From assembly GCF_000378825.1 (NCBI RefSeq), contig NZ_KB900389.1, forward strand, positions 1-64,000: DNA of 64,000 nucleotides, in the 5' to 3' direction. This DNA is from Salinispora vitiensis. GTDB lineage: Bacteria; Actinomycetota; Actinomycetes; Mycobacteriales; Micromonosporaceae. Both the position numbers and the translations under genes were made by a program. Of this stretch, positions 8,416 through 16,308 are shown piece after piece (the first letter of the stretch is position 1; every line of letters starts with the position of its first letter). A model generated the notes under the pieces. It was given only the letters and a program-made list of their open reading frames with translations, searched no databases and was not told the origin of the DNA.

Positions 8416-9795
8416 TCACGTCGCGGAATTCTGCCCATGGAGGAATTCGCGGGCGTCGGCGCAGAACCGCGCCACGTTGGCGTAGGCGCGGTGCGGGTAC
8501 AGCGCTTCGGCGAGGGTTCGCACGTGTTTGACGCAGCGCGCGGACGCCACCTGGTCAGACAGGGTGACCACGGCCTGGTCCCCCAAGGCGACGGCCTTGT
8601 CGAGGTCTGGCACCTCTTGGAGGGCGTAGGTCTGGCCGAGCAGCGCGTTGCGTAGCGCGCCCTCCCTGGTGTAGTCGCCGCCTTGCAGGCGTCGCGCCAT
8701 CCGCAGATGAGTGCGGGCGCCGGCCCAGTGCGACAGCTTGAGGTGGCTGTAGCCGGCCATAGCGTGCGCCTGGGCCTCGTCTACCCAGTAGGTCCAGTCC
8801 GGGTCGCCGTGGTCGGGGGCCGCGTTGTCGAGGGTGTCGAACGCCGCGTCGATCGCGCGGCGGGTGTCGGTGACGGACTCGGCGTTGGCGTGGGCCTCGG
8901 CCGCGCGCAGGTGCAGGATGGCCGTGACTTTGGGGCTAGCGGCGGGGTAGCCGGCGCGGGCGGTTTCGGCGAGCGTGACGGCCTGGCGTGTCTGGCCGAG
9001 GTCCTTGGCCTGGCAGGACATGCACCCCAGAATGATTGCGCCGAGGGCGCGGTCACCGGCGGCGTGTGCCGCGTGCATAGCCGCGGTCCAGTAGCGCTGC
9101 GCGTTCGGGTGGTGGCCCGAATCGAAGGCCAGCCATCCGGCTAGCCGCAGGATCTCTGCGGCGCTGGAGTGCAGCCGCCGGCCGACAGTATCGGTGTAGC
9201 TGCGCTGCGTCATCAAGTTGGTGACGGTGCTCAAGTGTTGGCGGACGAGTCCGAGGGTTTGCCCGCCCCCGAGGTGGTCGTCCATGCGGCGGAGGTCTGC
9301 GGTGATCGCGTCGATATGGTCCACCACGTCGGTGGTGAGCTGGTAACCGCGCGTGGCTATCGGTGAGCCGGCGGGGCCTGCGATCAGCCACTCGTGCCCG
9401 GAGGCGGTCATGGCAGAGCCCAGGAGCGTCACGAACGTCCGCCGTCGCATGATCCCACCCTCGTTGACGGTCTGGACCGCGTGCAATGCCCCGGCCACGG
9501 TCCAGGGCAGGACGAGTCCCGTGGAGGCCGGAACCGCCTCACCGCTGTCGTCAGGCCAGCCCAGGTCAGACGGGGTGATCGTGCGGCCCAGCAGATCTGA
9601 CAGCAGGTGCGCAGCCAGGGCCGACCAGGGACGGCCGGGCACCTGGCCACAACGCCACTTGTAGGGCGTTTTGAGGTGCAGCCGTTTGTGGAAGCCGTGA
9701 TGTTCGGCGGAATCGTTGAGGCGGCGGGCATACGCCTCGGGCGTTAGCCCGGCCTCGGTCAGCAGCCGGTCAAACTCCGCGCCGTTGCCACTCAT
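8416..9795 (-). CDS. XRE-type regulator with TPR-like C-terminal region, 459 aa
   Basis: N-terminal HTH-like region, a linker containing MRRRTFVTLLGSA, then a long all-helical region with TPR-like repeats (residues about 160-450; for example AMHAAHAAGDRALGAIILG, QAHAMAGYSHLKLSHWAGA). This architecture is common in actinomycete chromosomal regulators and unusual in phage cores. CGGAGGGGTCGCG precedes the ATG. The upstream region carries a GTGACGG...CTGTCAC half-palindrome, which could be an autoregulatory operator. Confidence 0.8.
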   Translation of the reverse strand: MSGNGAEFDRLLTEAGLTPEAYARRLNDSAEHHGFHKRLHLKTPYKWRCGQVPGRPWSALAAHLLSDLLGRTITPSDLGWPDDSGEAVPASTGLVLPWTVAGALHAVQTVNEGGIMRRRTFVTLLGSAMTASGHEWLIAGPAGSPIATRGYQLTTDVVDHIDAITADLRRMDDHLGGGQTLGLVRQHLSTVTNLMTQRSYTDTVGRRLHSSAAEILRLAGWLAFDSGHHPNAQRYWTAAMHAAHAAGDRALGAIILGCMSCQAKDLGQTRQAVTLAETARAGYPAASPKVTAILHLRAAEAHANAESVTDTRRAIDAAFDTLDNAAPDHGDPDWTYWVDEAQAHAMAGYSHLKLSHWAGARTHLRMARRLQGGDYTREGALRNALLGQTYALQEVPDLDKAVALGDQAVVTLSDQVASARCVKHVRTLAEALYPHRAYANVARFCADAREFLHGQNSAT

Positions 9796-9881
9796 CGCGA
9801 CCCCTCCGAGGTGTCCTGAGTGGCACAGTAGCGGTGACAGGTAACTCCGTCACTACGCCCTACCGCAGATCGAGTGTGGCG

Positions 9882-10163
9882 CTACTCCGGTGGACCTTGA
9901 AGGTACGCGCGTAGCGCACGGCGGGTCAGTTCACTGGGAGAGATGCCGGCGTCGCTGGCCGCCGTCACAAGCGCCTCTTGGAAGTCGGGGTCGAGCCAGA
10001 CATAGAAGACATCCGCTGGCACCGACCCGACCGCGGGGCGACCCCGCCGACGAGGCCGCAACTGTGTCGTGTCGTACCCCTGCTCGGCCTCCGACGCAAG
10101 GCGTTCGATGAGCTCATCGGTGAGTTCATCGCCACCGGAGGTGCCCCTGCATGACTTGCTCAT
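9882..10163 (-). CDS. ribbon-helix-helix antitoxin-like protein, 93 aa
   Basis: The C-terminal part (FYVWLDPDFQEALVTAAS...SPSELTRRALRAYL) has the pattern of RHH antitoxins whose N-terminus reads LTDELIERLASEAEQGYD. It starts in an ATGA overlap with a truncated toxin-like ORF, the usual order for this toxin-antitoxin type. Likely binds its own promoter; with the toxin truncated it may act only as a DNA-binding protein. Confidence 0.75.
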   Translation of the reverse strand: MSKSCRGTSGGDELTDELIERLASEAEQGYDTTQLRPRRRGRPAVGSVPADVFYVWLDPDFQEALVTAASDAGISPSELTRRALRAYLQGPPE

Positions 10164-10273
10164 GATCGTCCCTCCGGCTCGTCGCCGTCAATCTCGCTCT
10201 CGTGAAGGCGGTGGTTTGCAGCGTGGGTGACGTCGGCACCATCCACGCCATGCTTCCGCGCTGATCTATGCAC
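10160..10273 (-). pseudogene. truncated toxin partner of the RHH antitoxin
   Basis: GTG-started 37-residue ORF beginning HRSARKHGVDGADVTHAAN, which resembles the N-terminus of actinobacterial toxins paired with this antitoxin type (about 90-100 residues). The core strands and C-terminus are missing, but the ATGA overlap with the antitoxin is kept, so an internal deletion is likely. Confidence 0.55.
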
Positions 10274-10418
10274 CTTTACACCACGACATTAACGTACTAC
10301 GAGAATGAGCCGACACTTCGCCGCCCTGCGGATGGAGCAGCAGCAGCGCGGCTTGCGTATGGCCCGAAAAAACCGCGTGACCTGAGGCGTGATCGGGGGT
10401 GTTCGCCGCCCCGGGCAC

Positions 10419-10490
10419 CATCGGCACCATCGACACCGGTGGCAGGCAACGCCCGGCGAGATGTACTGGACTCACTGTCCAGGGGCCGCG
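10419..10490 (+). repeat. dispersed repeat, copy 1 (GCACCATCGGCACCATC)
   Basis: About 72 bases including GGCACCATCGGCACCATC and continuing through AGGCAAC and TGTACTGG. Matches 11861-11932, where the same string precedes the protease gene. The 18-base core also occurs inverted near 8271-8290. Confidence 0.65.
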
Positions 10491-10667
10491 CACGTCACGA
10501 TCCCTGGACCGGACGGCAGCAGTGAGCAGGACGAGCACATCTACGCCAACCGTGCGGGGTCGTGGGCGCGAGCGGGTCACCCAGGTCGGGCCCGTCGTCC
10601 TGACGTCGACCGCCTCGGAATCACCGTGAGTGTCGATGGTCAACACATGCTGTGGGTGGACACGTAG
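10461..10667 (+). CDS. small hypothetical protein, 68 aa
   Basis: Begins MYWTHCPGAAHV and ends with a strand-like ITVSVDGQHMLWVD. The ribosome site is weak (GGCGAG). A diverged copy of the start region (GTGTACTGG) lies at 11909 within the dispersed repeat, where it reads into an early stop. Tentative gene. Confidence 0.45.
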   Translation: MYWTHCPGAAHVTIPGPDGSSEQDEHIYANRAGSWARAGHPGRARRPDVDRLGITVSVDGQHMLWVDT

Positions 10668-10716
10668 TTCTGCCTGTAGCGACCGTCCGCGTCCGCGGCG
10701 GGAAGGAGTGGACGTG

Positions 10717-11577
10717 ATGACGAGTGGGCCAGGGCCGATCACGAGCCGTAGGCGTTTGCGTATGGCGCTACGGCAACTGAGGCTCGCCGCCGGCCGCTCC
10801 TTGGAGGACATCCGGGACGAGATGGACTGGTCACTGTCTAAGGTGAGGCGGATCGAGAGTGGTGTCGTTAGCGTCTCCGTCAACGACCTCCGCGCGCTGC
10901 TGGCGTACTACGGAGTCGCTGATCCCGCCCAGGTGGACCGTCTGGTGGACATGGCGCGCTCGGCGCGTCGGCGGCACTGGGCCGGACAGGACCGTGCGTA
11001 CCTGTCGACTTCCTATGCGGAGGTGCTGGGCGTCGAGGACGATGCCTCACGGATCAGCCAGTACCACCCCTTCCTGATTCCCGGACTTCTTCGGACCCAG
11101 GACTACGCGCGGCTGGTGGCCACGGCCAGCCCGCATACCCGTGACAGCCAGGCCGTCGAGGCTTGGGTACGGCTGTGTATGGCGCGACAAGACCGTGCGT
11201 TCAGCAACGACCGACACCACTCCGTGCGGTTCGTGTTGGATGAACGCGCACTCAAGGCAGTTCGCGAGCCCGACGTGATGCGGCACCAAATCGGCAAGAT
11301 CCTCGGTCTTTTGCCGCGACTCAATTTGGTCATCCTCCAGTGGGACAGCGCGGCTGAACCCGGATTCGTCGGCCCGTTTTCCTGCCATGAGTTCTGCTCT
11401 GACCTTGATCCCGACGTCGTCTGCCTTGAAAACCAACCCAACGACGTGACCCTCATCGAACATCCTGACACGGTTGCTCGGTACAAGGCAGCGTTTCGTG
11501 AGCTGTTCGACCAAGCCGTTCCCGGGGCCGGTGACCCCGGGCGTGAGATCCTCAACCGCCACGGCGGTCACTGCTAG
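10717..11577 (+). CDS. HTH XRE regulator with DUF5753 domain
   Basis: An N-terminal HTH (residues about 10-65: LRQLRLAAGRSLEDIRDEMDWSLSKVRRIESG) is followed by the large DUF5753 sensor domain, with FLIPGLLRTQDYARL, LDERALKAVREPDVMRHQIGKI and VCLENQ...DTVARYKAAFRELFDQA. In actinomycete chromosomes such genes usually sit next to a DUF397 gene. Here the DUF397 partner may be the orphan at 28476. Start ATG preceded by GAAGGAG. Confidence 0.88.
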   Translation: MTSGPGPITSRRRLRMALRQLRLAAGRSLEDIRDEMDWSLSKVRRIESGVVSVSVNDLRALLAYYGVADPAQVDRLVDMARSARRRHWAGQDRAYLSTSYAEVLGVEDDASRISQYHPFLIPGLLRTQDYARLVATASPHTRDSQAVEAWVRLCMARQDRAFSNDRHHSVRFVLDERALKAVREPDVMRHQIGKILGLLPRLNLVILQWDSAAEPGFVGPFSCHEFCSDLDPDVVCLENQPNDVTLIEHPDTVARYKAAFRELFDQAVPGAGDPGREILNRHGGHC

Positions 11578-11812
11578 GGAGTCACGGCGATGCCGCCTCT
11601 GGCCTGTGGTCGGGGGCGGTATCGCCGTGTTGCGGTGGTGGTTGCTCCGTGGGCGCGGCGTGTGGGTGTCCGCCTCGAACTTGGTAACACAGAAAGCATA
11701 AAATCGACGCGCTGGAGAAGGTGCTCCGGGAAGCGCCGTGGCGCTGCCTGTGCATCTGCACCTGCCACCTGGGACGGCAATGCACCTGCGTCTGCACCTG
11801 CTCATAGCCCAA

Positions 11813-11852
11813 ACGACGCCGCCCCCGACCTTGTGGTCGGGGGCGGCGTCGT
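11813..11852 (+). terminator. strong hairpin downstream of the DUF5753 regulator
   Basis: Arms of 18 bp (ACGACGCCGCCCCCGACC and its complement) around a TTGT loop. Located between the regulator and the protease. The rest of 11578-11947 shows no gene, only the dispersed repeat. Confidence 0.7.
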
Positions 11853-11860
11853 GTCTGCGG

Positions 11861-11932
11861 GCACCATCGGCACCATCGGCACCGTGGCCAGGCAACCCCT
11901 GGTGGGGTGTACTGGGCTCAACATTGGCTTTC
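11861..11932 (+). repeat. dispersed repeat, copy 2 (GCACCATCGGCACCATC)
   Basis: Second copy of the repeat at 10419, directly upstream of the protease gene. It shares AGGCAAC and TGTACTGG downstream of the core, so it may be a duplicated promoter-leader segment. Confidence 0.65.
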
Positions 11933-11947
11933 GTCGTTGGGAGCGCT

Positions 11948-13219
11948 ATGAGTATGAGACGTCGAGGCGTCGTCGCCGCCGGGCTGGCCGCCCTTCTGGT
12001 CGCCTCAGCCCTCACCACGCCGTCCCTGACATCAGCGGCGGTGGGTGTCGAAACCCAGGGCACAGACAACCTGGACCCCGCTATCAGGGCGGAAATGGAA
12101 CGGCAGAGCGAGCTAGCGCCGGCCGGCAACGTGCTCTGGGAGGAGCAGGTGAGAGCGCCCGAGTCCGGGTGGGCTAGCCTCGCGTACGAGGGCAAGGGCC
12201 TCACGCTCTACTGGAAGGGCGACCTGACACCGGGCATGGCTGCGGCTCTCGAGCGTGCACGCCAGTGGGGGCCAGTTGTTGTGAAGCCGGCGGCGTACTC
12301 CCGTGCCGAGCTGCAAGCCGCCGCAGAAAAGATCATTTCTGCTAGCGAGCAGCACCCCGAGCACGACATTCAGTCGATCGGGCTAGAGAGCGACGGTAGC
12401 GGCCTGGAAATTGCCCGTGGCCCTAAAGTCCTGCACCCGGGGACGGTGCCCAAGAGGACCGGGCCGGTCACGTCGGCGGTGCAGATCCTCCAGGAAGCTG
12501 GGGTCGACGTCCCGGTGGCGGTGGTTGACCGACCCGAGCAGATGCAACTGACGGTCAACCGCTCCGACGATTCGCCCCCGTGGAACGGCGGCGGGAAATG
12601 GGAGGCGTGGCGGGGCAACAACGACAGGCGGTCCACGTGCACGACGGGGTTCGGCGTCTATTCCGGCGGCCGGACCTGGGTCCTCAGCGCCGGGCACTGC
12701 GGGTCGCCACCCGACGACGCGTACCAGGGCGTGTGGGGTCAACCAGGTTTTGACGAGATGGGGCCGGTCCACGACGACGATTGGCGTTCAGACCTGCTGC
12801 TCATCGACGCTCCCGGATGGTACAAAATTTTCGACGGGTCAGCGAACACGTCTACTACGAAGGTCGTCAAAGGCTGGGGCGGTTGGACGAAGGGCGAACT
12901 GGTCTGCCAGTCCGGCCGGACAAGCGGGACGGTGTGCGCCATCAGGCAGTCCCATGAACGAAACTATTTCCTGGATTGCAACTTCGGGGCGGACTCCGAT
13001 GGTGACTGCGACTACACCATCCGTGGCATCATTGAGGGCTATCAAACCGAGGGCCGCGAAGCGACCCGGATTGGCGACAGCGGCGGCCCCGTCTTCGTGC
13101 TCGACGGCGCCGGCGTGCGGGCCAAGGGCATCACGGTCGGCGGCGGCGGCACGACATTCTGGTTCCAGGACTGGGCGACCGTGATTGACGTGTTCGGGGC
13201 CTACCCACGCACGGGCTGA
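11948..13219 (+). CDS. secreted trypsin/chymotrypsin-like serine protease, 423 aa
   Basis: The N-terminal signal peptide (MRRRGVVAAGLAALLVASALTT) is followed by a pro-region of about 200 residues and a catalytic domain with LSAGHCG (His), SDLLLID (Asp) and RIGDSGGPVF (Ser), the S1-family triad in order. Cys pairs around CTTGFGVYSG, CQSGRTSGTVC and CNFGADSDGDC suggest disulphides. Overall like streptogrisin-type proteases of actinomycetes. Starts ATG with GGGAGCGCT upstream. Probably host-derived cargo for exported proteolysis. Confidence 0.85.
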   Translation: MSMRRRGVVAAGLAALLVASALTTPSLTSAAVGVETQGTDNLDPAIRAEMERQSELAPAGNVLWEEQVRAPESGWASLAYEGKGLTLYWKGDLTPGMAAALERARQWGPVVVKPAAYSRAELQAAAEKIISASEQHPEHDIQSIGLESDGSGLEIARGPKVLHPGTVPKRTGPVTSAVQILQEAGVDVPVAVVDRPEQMQLTVNRSDDSPPWNGGGKWEAWRGNNDRRSTCTTGFGVYSGGRTWVLSAGHCGSPPDDAYQGVWGQPGFDEMGPVHDDDWRSDLLLIDAPGWYKIFDGSANTSTTKVVKGWGGWTKGELVCQSGRTSGTVCAIRQSHERNYFLDCNFGADSDGDCDYTIRGIIEGYQTEGREATRIGDSGGPVFVLDGAGVRAKGITVGGGGTTFWFQDWATVIDVFGAYPRTG

Positions 13220-13323
13220 ACCAAGGTGGTGGGTCGCGTGACTTGACGCGGCCCACCACACCGAATTCGCCGACGTGCAGGGGCAACGCGGCGTACCATG
13301 CCGCCAAAGGGGCAAAGGGAGAC

Positions 13324-13905
13324 ATGTCGATGACGACTCAGCAGACGCAAGGCCCCACGCCCGGCCGCGCGCGCCGGCACGTGGTAGTTGGCCTCCTAGC
13401 CGCCGCGGTCGCCGTCGGCACCGCAGCGACCATCGGCATCGTCACGGGCGACCCAGAGCCCGAGCCAGTGCAGGCCGCATCCGTGGCGAACACGGACGCG
13501 GGCCCGGTCCGCTGTCCCGAACAGCGGCACGAGCCGGACTGGCCAGCCACCCCGTTCGCACCGGAGGTCATGGTCCCCACCGGGGCGACCGAGGTTCTGA
13601 TGTGCACCTACCCCACGCTCGGGCCAGAACCATGGAGCCTCGGCAGCACCAGGCGCAACACCAGCGACGTCACCGAGCTGACCGACTACATCAACGGGTT
13701 GGCGATCTCCGAAGACGACGCCGGCTGTCTGATGCACATCCCACCTCTGCGGCGCAGCATCGTGTTCGGCTACGCCGGGCAGCGTGCGGTGACGATCCAT
13801 CTGGGCTGCGCCTTCTGGCAGCGCGAGGGCGGCGGCGCGTCCCGCTACGGTGGCGATCAGCGTAAGGTCCTCGCCTACTGGGGCCTAACCTGGAACGAGC
13901 ACTGA
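13324..13905 (+). CDS. membrane-anchored or secreted hypothetical protein, 193 aa
   Basis: A basic N-terminus followed by a transmembrane or signal segment (HVVVGLLAAAVAVGTAATIGIV), then an extracytoplasmic domain with four Cys (RCPEQRHE, LMCTYPTLG, GCLMHI, LGCAFWQ). AAAGGGAGAC precedes the ATG. It follows the protease, and the two may act together outside the cell. Family not recognised, although the Cys pattern resembles hypothetical actinomycete secreted proteins. Confidence 0.75.
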   Translation: MSMTTQQTQGPTPGRARRHVVVGLLAAAVAVGTAATIGIVTGDPEPEPVQAASVANTDAGPVRCPEQRHEPDWPATPFAPEVMVPTGATEVLMCTYPTLGPEPWSLGSTRRNTSDVTELTDYINGLAISEDDAGCLMHIPPLRRSIVFGYAGQRAVTIHLGCAFWQREGGGASRYGGDQRKVLAYWGLTWNEH

Positions 13906-13966
13906 ACACCTCCCGCGCCGCAACCGGTCAGCCCCCGCGCGTCGGCACACGCGCGACGCGCTCGGC

Positions 13967-14173
13967 TTACCGGACCTGGAGTTCGGCGATCGTGGCCCGG
14001 GCCAGGGACAGATCCACAGCAAGCTGATCTACAAGATCAGCGGCGCTGTCCGAGCCTGTGATACCGGCTCGGTTGAGTGCGTCCCACACGTCATGGAGCG
14101 CGCCGAACGCCTCGGCGCAGTTGAGGCGACAACGCCCGTGGATTGGTAGGTAGCAAGTCGATTCCTCCTCCAT
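13967..14173 (-). CDS. hypothetical protein, 68 aa
   Basis: Ribosome site GGGGGAG seven bases before the ATG. Acidic start, CYLPIHGRCRLNC (three Cys and a His), then a helical stretch (ALHDVWDALNRAGI...LARATIAELQVR). Possible small metal-binding phage protein. Confidence 0.6.
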   Translation of the reverse strand: MEEESTCYLPIHGRCRLNCAEAFGALHDVWDALNRAGITGSDSAADLVDQLAVDLSLARATIAELQVR

Positions 14174-14284
14174 GCGGTGACTCCCCCTTTTTGTATTCGT
14201 GGCGCGCGCCGACCCGGTATACGGCGGGTGGTGTCGCTGTCCTACTGTCAAGCTTTTCCTTGTTCAGTTTAGGGAAGGCGCTTG

Positions 14285-14458
14285 ATGTCCCCGCACCACA
14301 CCACCACCTCACCATTGATAGCCGAGCCGATCCCGTCGCCTGTAGACGCGCTGGTGGCTCGAGAACTGCCGAAGCTGGTTGCGCTGGGCGTTAGCCTGCT
14401 GCTGTGGGTCGGCCTGGGCGCGTTGGGTCGACTGCTGTGGGGCCTGCTAGCGGCGTGA
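14285..14458 (+). CDS. small single-TM protein, 57 aa
   Basis: ATG with GGGAAGG upstream. The product has a hydrophilic, Thr/Pro-rich start, a charged segment (LVARELPKLV) and a C-terminal transmembrane helix (ALGVSLLLWVGLGALGRLLWGLL). Its 3' end overlaps the convergent 14447 gene by 12 bases. Too short for routine gene callers, but the topology and ribosome site support it. Confidence 0.55.
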   Translation: MSPHHTTTSPLIAEPIPSPVDALVARELPKLVALGVSLLLWVGLGALGRLLWGLLAA

Positions 14459-14662
14459 GCGTCGGCCTGGCCACCGGCCGGTGACACGTTTGATCAAGTT
14501 AGCGACCATGCCGCGTACCACGTGCGGTGGGAGCCGGCCGCCGGTGGCCTCGGTGATCGCCGCGACGCCGCGGTCGAAGGCACCGGGTGTGCCGTAGCCG
14601 ATTTTGATCGCGCCTTTGCCGCGCGTCCAGTATTTCAAGATCCCCGATGGGATGTCCGACAT
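14447..14662 (-). CDS. conserved actinophage-type small protein, 71 aa
   Basis: Contains IPSGILKYWTRGKGAIKIGYGTPGAFDRG and a basic end (RWPGRRSRR). The pattern YW..G.GA.KI..GTPG is familiar from many actinophage genomes, where it lies near head genes and has no assigned function. GGAGATAGCAC precedes the ATG. Confidence 0.75.
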   Translation of the reverse strand: MSDIPSGILKYWTRGKGAIKIGYGTPGAFDRGVAAITEATGGRLPPHVVRGMVANLIKRVTGRWPGRRSRR

Positions 14663-14925
14663 GTGCTATCTCCTTTTCTCTCGTATGCCGGGGGATTGCG
14701 CCATAAGGGCCCGGCCGTAGTAATCGGCCGAAAATCAATAGCAACGCGCGGCGGGTGCTGGCCCGCGGCGAAGAGGTCACCGTGACGTGGCACCAACCGG
14801 CACCAGTCGGCTGTTCTCGGGGCGCTCCTGCGCGGGGCGTTGGCGCCCGGGGGCGATGCCCCGGGGGTGGCGCTCGTGCTGCGGCGTGATGCGCTGGCTG
14901 ATCGCTGCGTCATCAGGTAGGCCAT
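14635..14925 (-). CDS. possible small ORF in repeat copy 1, Ser/Ala/Arg-rich
   Basis: Starts MAYLMTQRSASASRRSTSA, identical to the start of the ORF in repeat copy 2. No clear ribosome site. The tail runs into the ribosome site of the 14662 gene. May be noncoding; listed because both copies keep the frame. Confidence 0.3.
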   Translation of the reverse strand: MAYLMTQRSASASRRSTSATPGASPPGANAPRRSAPRTADWCRLVPRHGDLFAAGQHPPRVAIDFRPITTAGPLWRNPPAYERKGDSTCRTSHRGS

Positions 14926-15052
14926 GATCTTGCGACGGGACGTAGCGCCGTGAGATAGCCGAGGGGCCTGCACCTTGCGGTGTAGGCCCCTCGTTGAGGT
15001 CTGGCCAGCAGCGCAGCTCCTCGCTCCACTCCTACGGCTTGCTTCCCTTTCG
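14804..15052 (-). repeat. tandem duplication unit A, copy 1
   Basis: About 248 bases, offset 372 from copy 2 (15176-15422), with few differences. On the minus strand it carries the hairpin GAGGGGCCT...AGGCCCCTC, a second hairpin with arms CCCGGGGG/CCCCCGGG type, and a mini-ORF. The matching hairpin in copy 2 has compensating stem changes. Confidence 0.8.
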
Positions 15053-15102
15053 CACCATCGAGACAGTACGCCGAAGGCGGACAGCAGGCCGTAAGAGGGA
15101 GG

Positions 15103-15297
15103 CTACAGCATCCCGGATGTGGCGGTGAGTGGGTGTGGGGCTGTCACCGCATCGTGGTGTGGGTGGTCTGGTGGGCAGTCGGCTGTTCTCGGGGCGCTCC
15201 TGCGCGGGGCGTTGGCGCCCGGGGGCGATGCCCCGGGGGTGGCGCTCGTGCTGCGGCGTGATGCGCTGGCTGATCGCTGCGTCATCAGGTAGGCCAT
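15103..15297 (-). CDS. possible small ORF in repeat copy 2, 64 aa
   Basis: Same start as the copy 1 ORF, with a different His/Pro-rich end. No ribosome site visible. Low confidence. Confidence 0.3.
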   Translation of the reverse strand: MAYLMTQRSASASRRSTSATPGASPPGANAPRRSAPRTADCPPDHPHHDAVTAPHPLTATSGML

Positions 15298-15422
15298 GAT
15301 CTTGCGACGGGACGTAGCGCCGTGGGACGGCCGAAGGGCCTGCACCTTGCGGTGTAGGCCCTTCGTTGCGGGCTGGCCAGCGGCGCAGCTCCTCACTCCG
15401 ATCCTACGGCTTGCTGCTTCCC
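15176..15422 (-). repeat. tandem duplication unit A, copy 2
   Basis: Copy of 14804-15052. The stem reads GAAGGGCCT...AGGCCCTTC, so a G-to-A change is matched by a C-to-T change on the other arm. A short element (about 30 bases around GCTGTCACCGCATCGTGGTG) also repeats beside each unit, at 15133 and 15455; the second is the 3' end of the 15466 gene. Confidence 0.8.
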
Positions 15423-15465
15423 ACAAGTAGTTAGCAAGGGTACAGCATCCCCGGGTGTGGGGCTG

Positions 15466-16092
15466 TCACCGCATCGTGGTGTGGCTGGTCTGGTGGTGGG
15501 GGCGCGGTTTTGGGGTCTCCGGGCCGGGGCGGCGTGCGGCGGTGGGGGTGGGCCGGTGTCGGCGGCCGTGGTCGGTGGCTAGTGCGGCGAGGTCTTGGAC
15601 GGCGCGGTGGAGGCGGGCGTACGCGTCGCGGTCGTGGGTGGCCTGCACTTCGGCGGCTCGGTCCGCGAGGTCTTGGACGGCGTGGTTCAGGTTGGTGATG
15701 TGCTGTTCCAGTGCGGCGATGTGGTGGCGGTACTCGCCTTCGGTTCGCTGGTGGAATGTGGTCACGGCGTCGCGTTGGTCTTTGGTGTCGGCTATGAGGT
15801 GGTGGACGGCGCGGGCGAATGCGGTGGGGTGCTGGCGGGCGGCGTCGATCAGTGTCTCTGGGGTGGCTGTTTGGAGGGTTGAGGTGGTGAAGGGTTGGTC
15901 GGGGGCACGGTCGGCGACGGCGTGGGCGAGGGCCATCCAGGCGTGGGCGGCGTCGGCGTGGTAGCTGGTGCGTAGGGCGTCGGCTGCTGCGCGCCAGCAG
16001 GTGTCGGGGGTGGGGATGTCGTGGGGTGGCGGGGTGGGTGTTGGTTCGGTGGTGGGGGTGGTGGTGCCTCGGATGATGGGCATGGCGAGCAC
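15466..16092 (-). CDS. hypothetical helical protein, 208 aa
   Basis: Pro/Thr-rich N-terminus, then a mostly helical body (CWRAAADALRTSYHADAAHAWMALAHAVADRAPD; HHIAALEQHITNLNHAVQDLADRAAEVQATHD) with a predicted coiled coil and a basic, Pro-rich C-terminus. GTG start after AAGAAGGGTC, with a possible ATG three codons later. Possibly scaffold or accessory; no recognised family. Its 3' end is duplicated in the repeat that follows. Confidence 0.65.
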   Translation of the reverse strand: MLAMPIIRGTTTPTTEPTPTPPPHDIPTPDTCWRAAADALRTSYHADAAHAWMALAHAVADRAPDQPFTTSTLQTATPETLIDAARQHPTAFARAVHHLIADTKDQRDAVTTFHQRTEGEYRHHIAALEQHITNLNHAVQDLADRAAEVQATHDRDAYARLHRAVQDLAALATDHGRRHRPTPTAARRPGPETPKPRPHHQTSHTTMR

Positions 16093-16308
16093 GACCCTTC
16101 TTGTGAGGTTTCAACGGTTTTGTGGTTTCTGCGTATTTCTCGAACACCATAATGGTCATTATGATGTAAAGCGGTTCCTGTGAATTCGCTGGGCAAAGTT
16201 GACCTTTGTTCTGGCTTGGCGCAACCTGATGCGGCGCAGTGACGTTGACGCCCTGGATCGGTGGATCAGATACCGTCTCAGTGCACGTGATGCCGTAGCG
16301 TCGACCCG

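Noticed and set aside
11047..12204. Long minus-strand frame opposite the DUF5753 regulator
   Set aside because: Antisense shadow of two real plus-strand genes with no ribosome site or domain.
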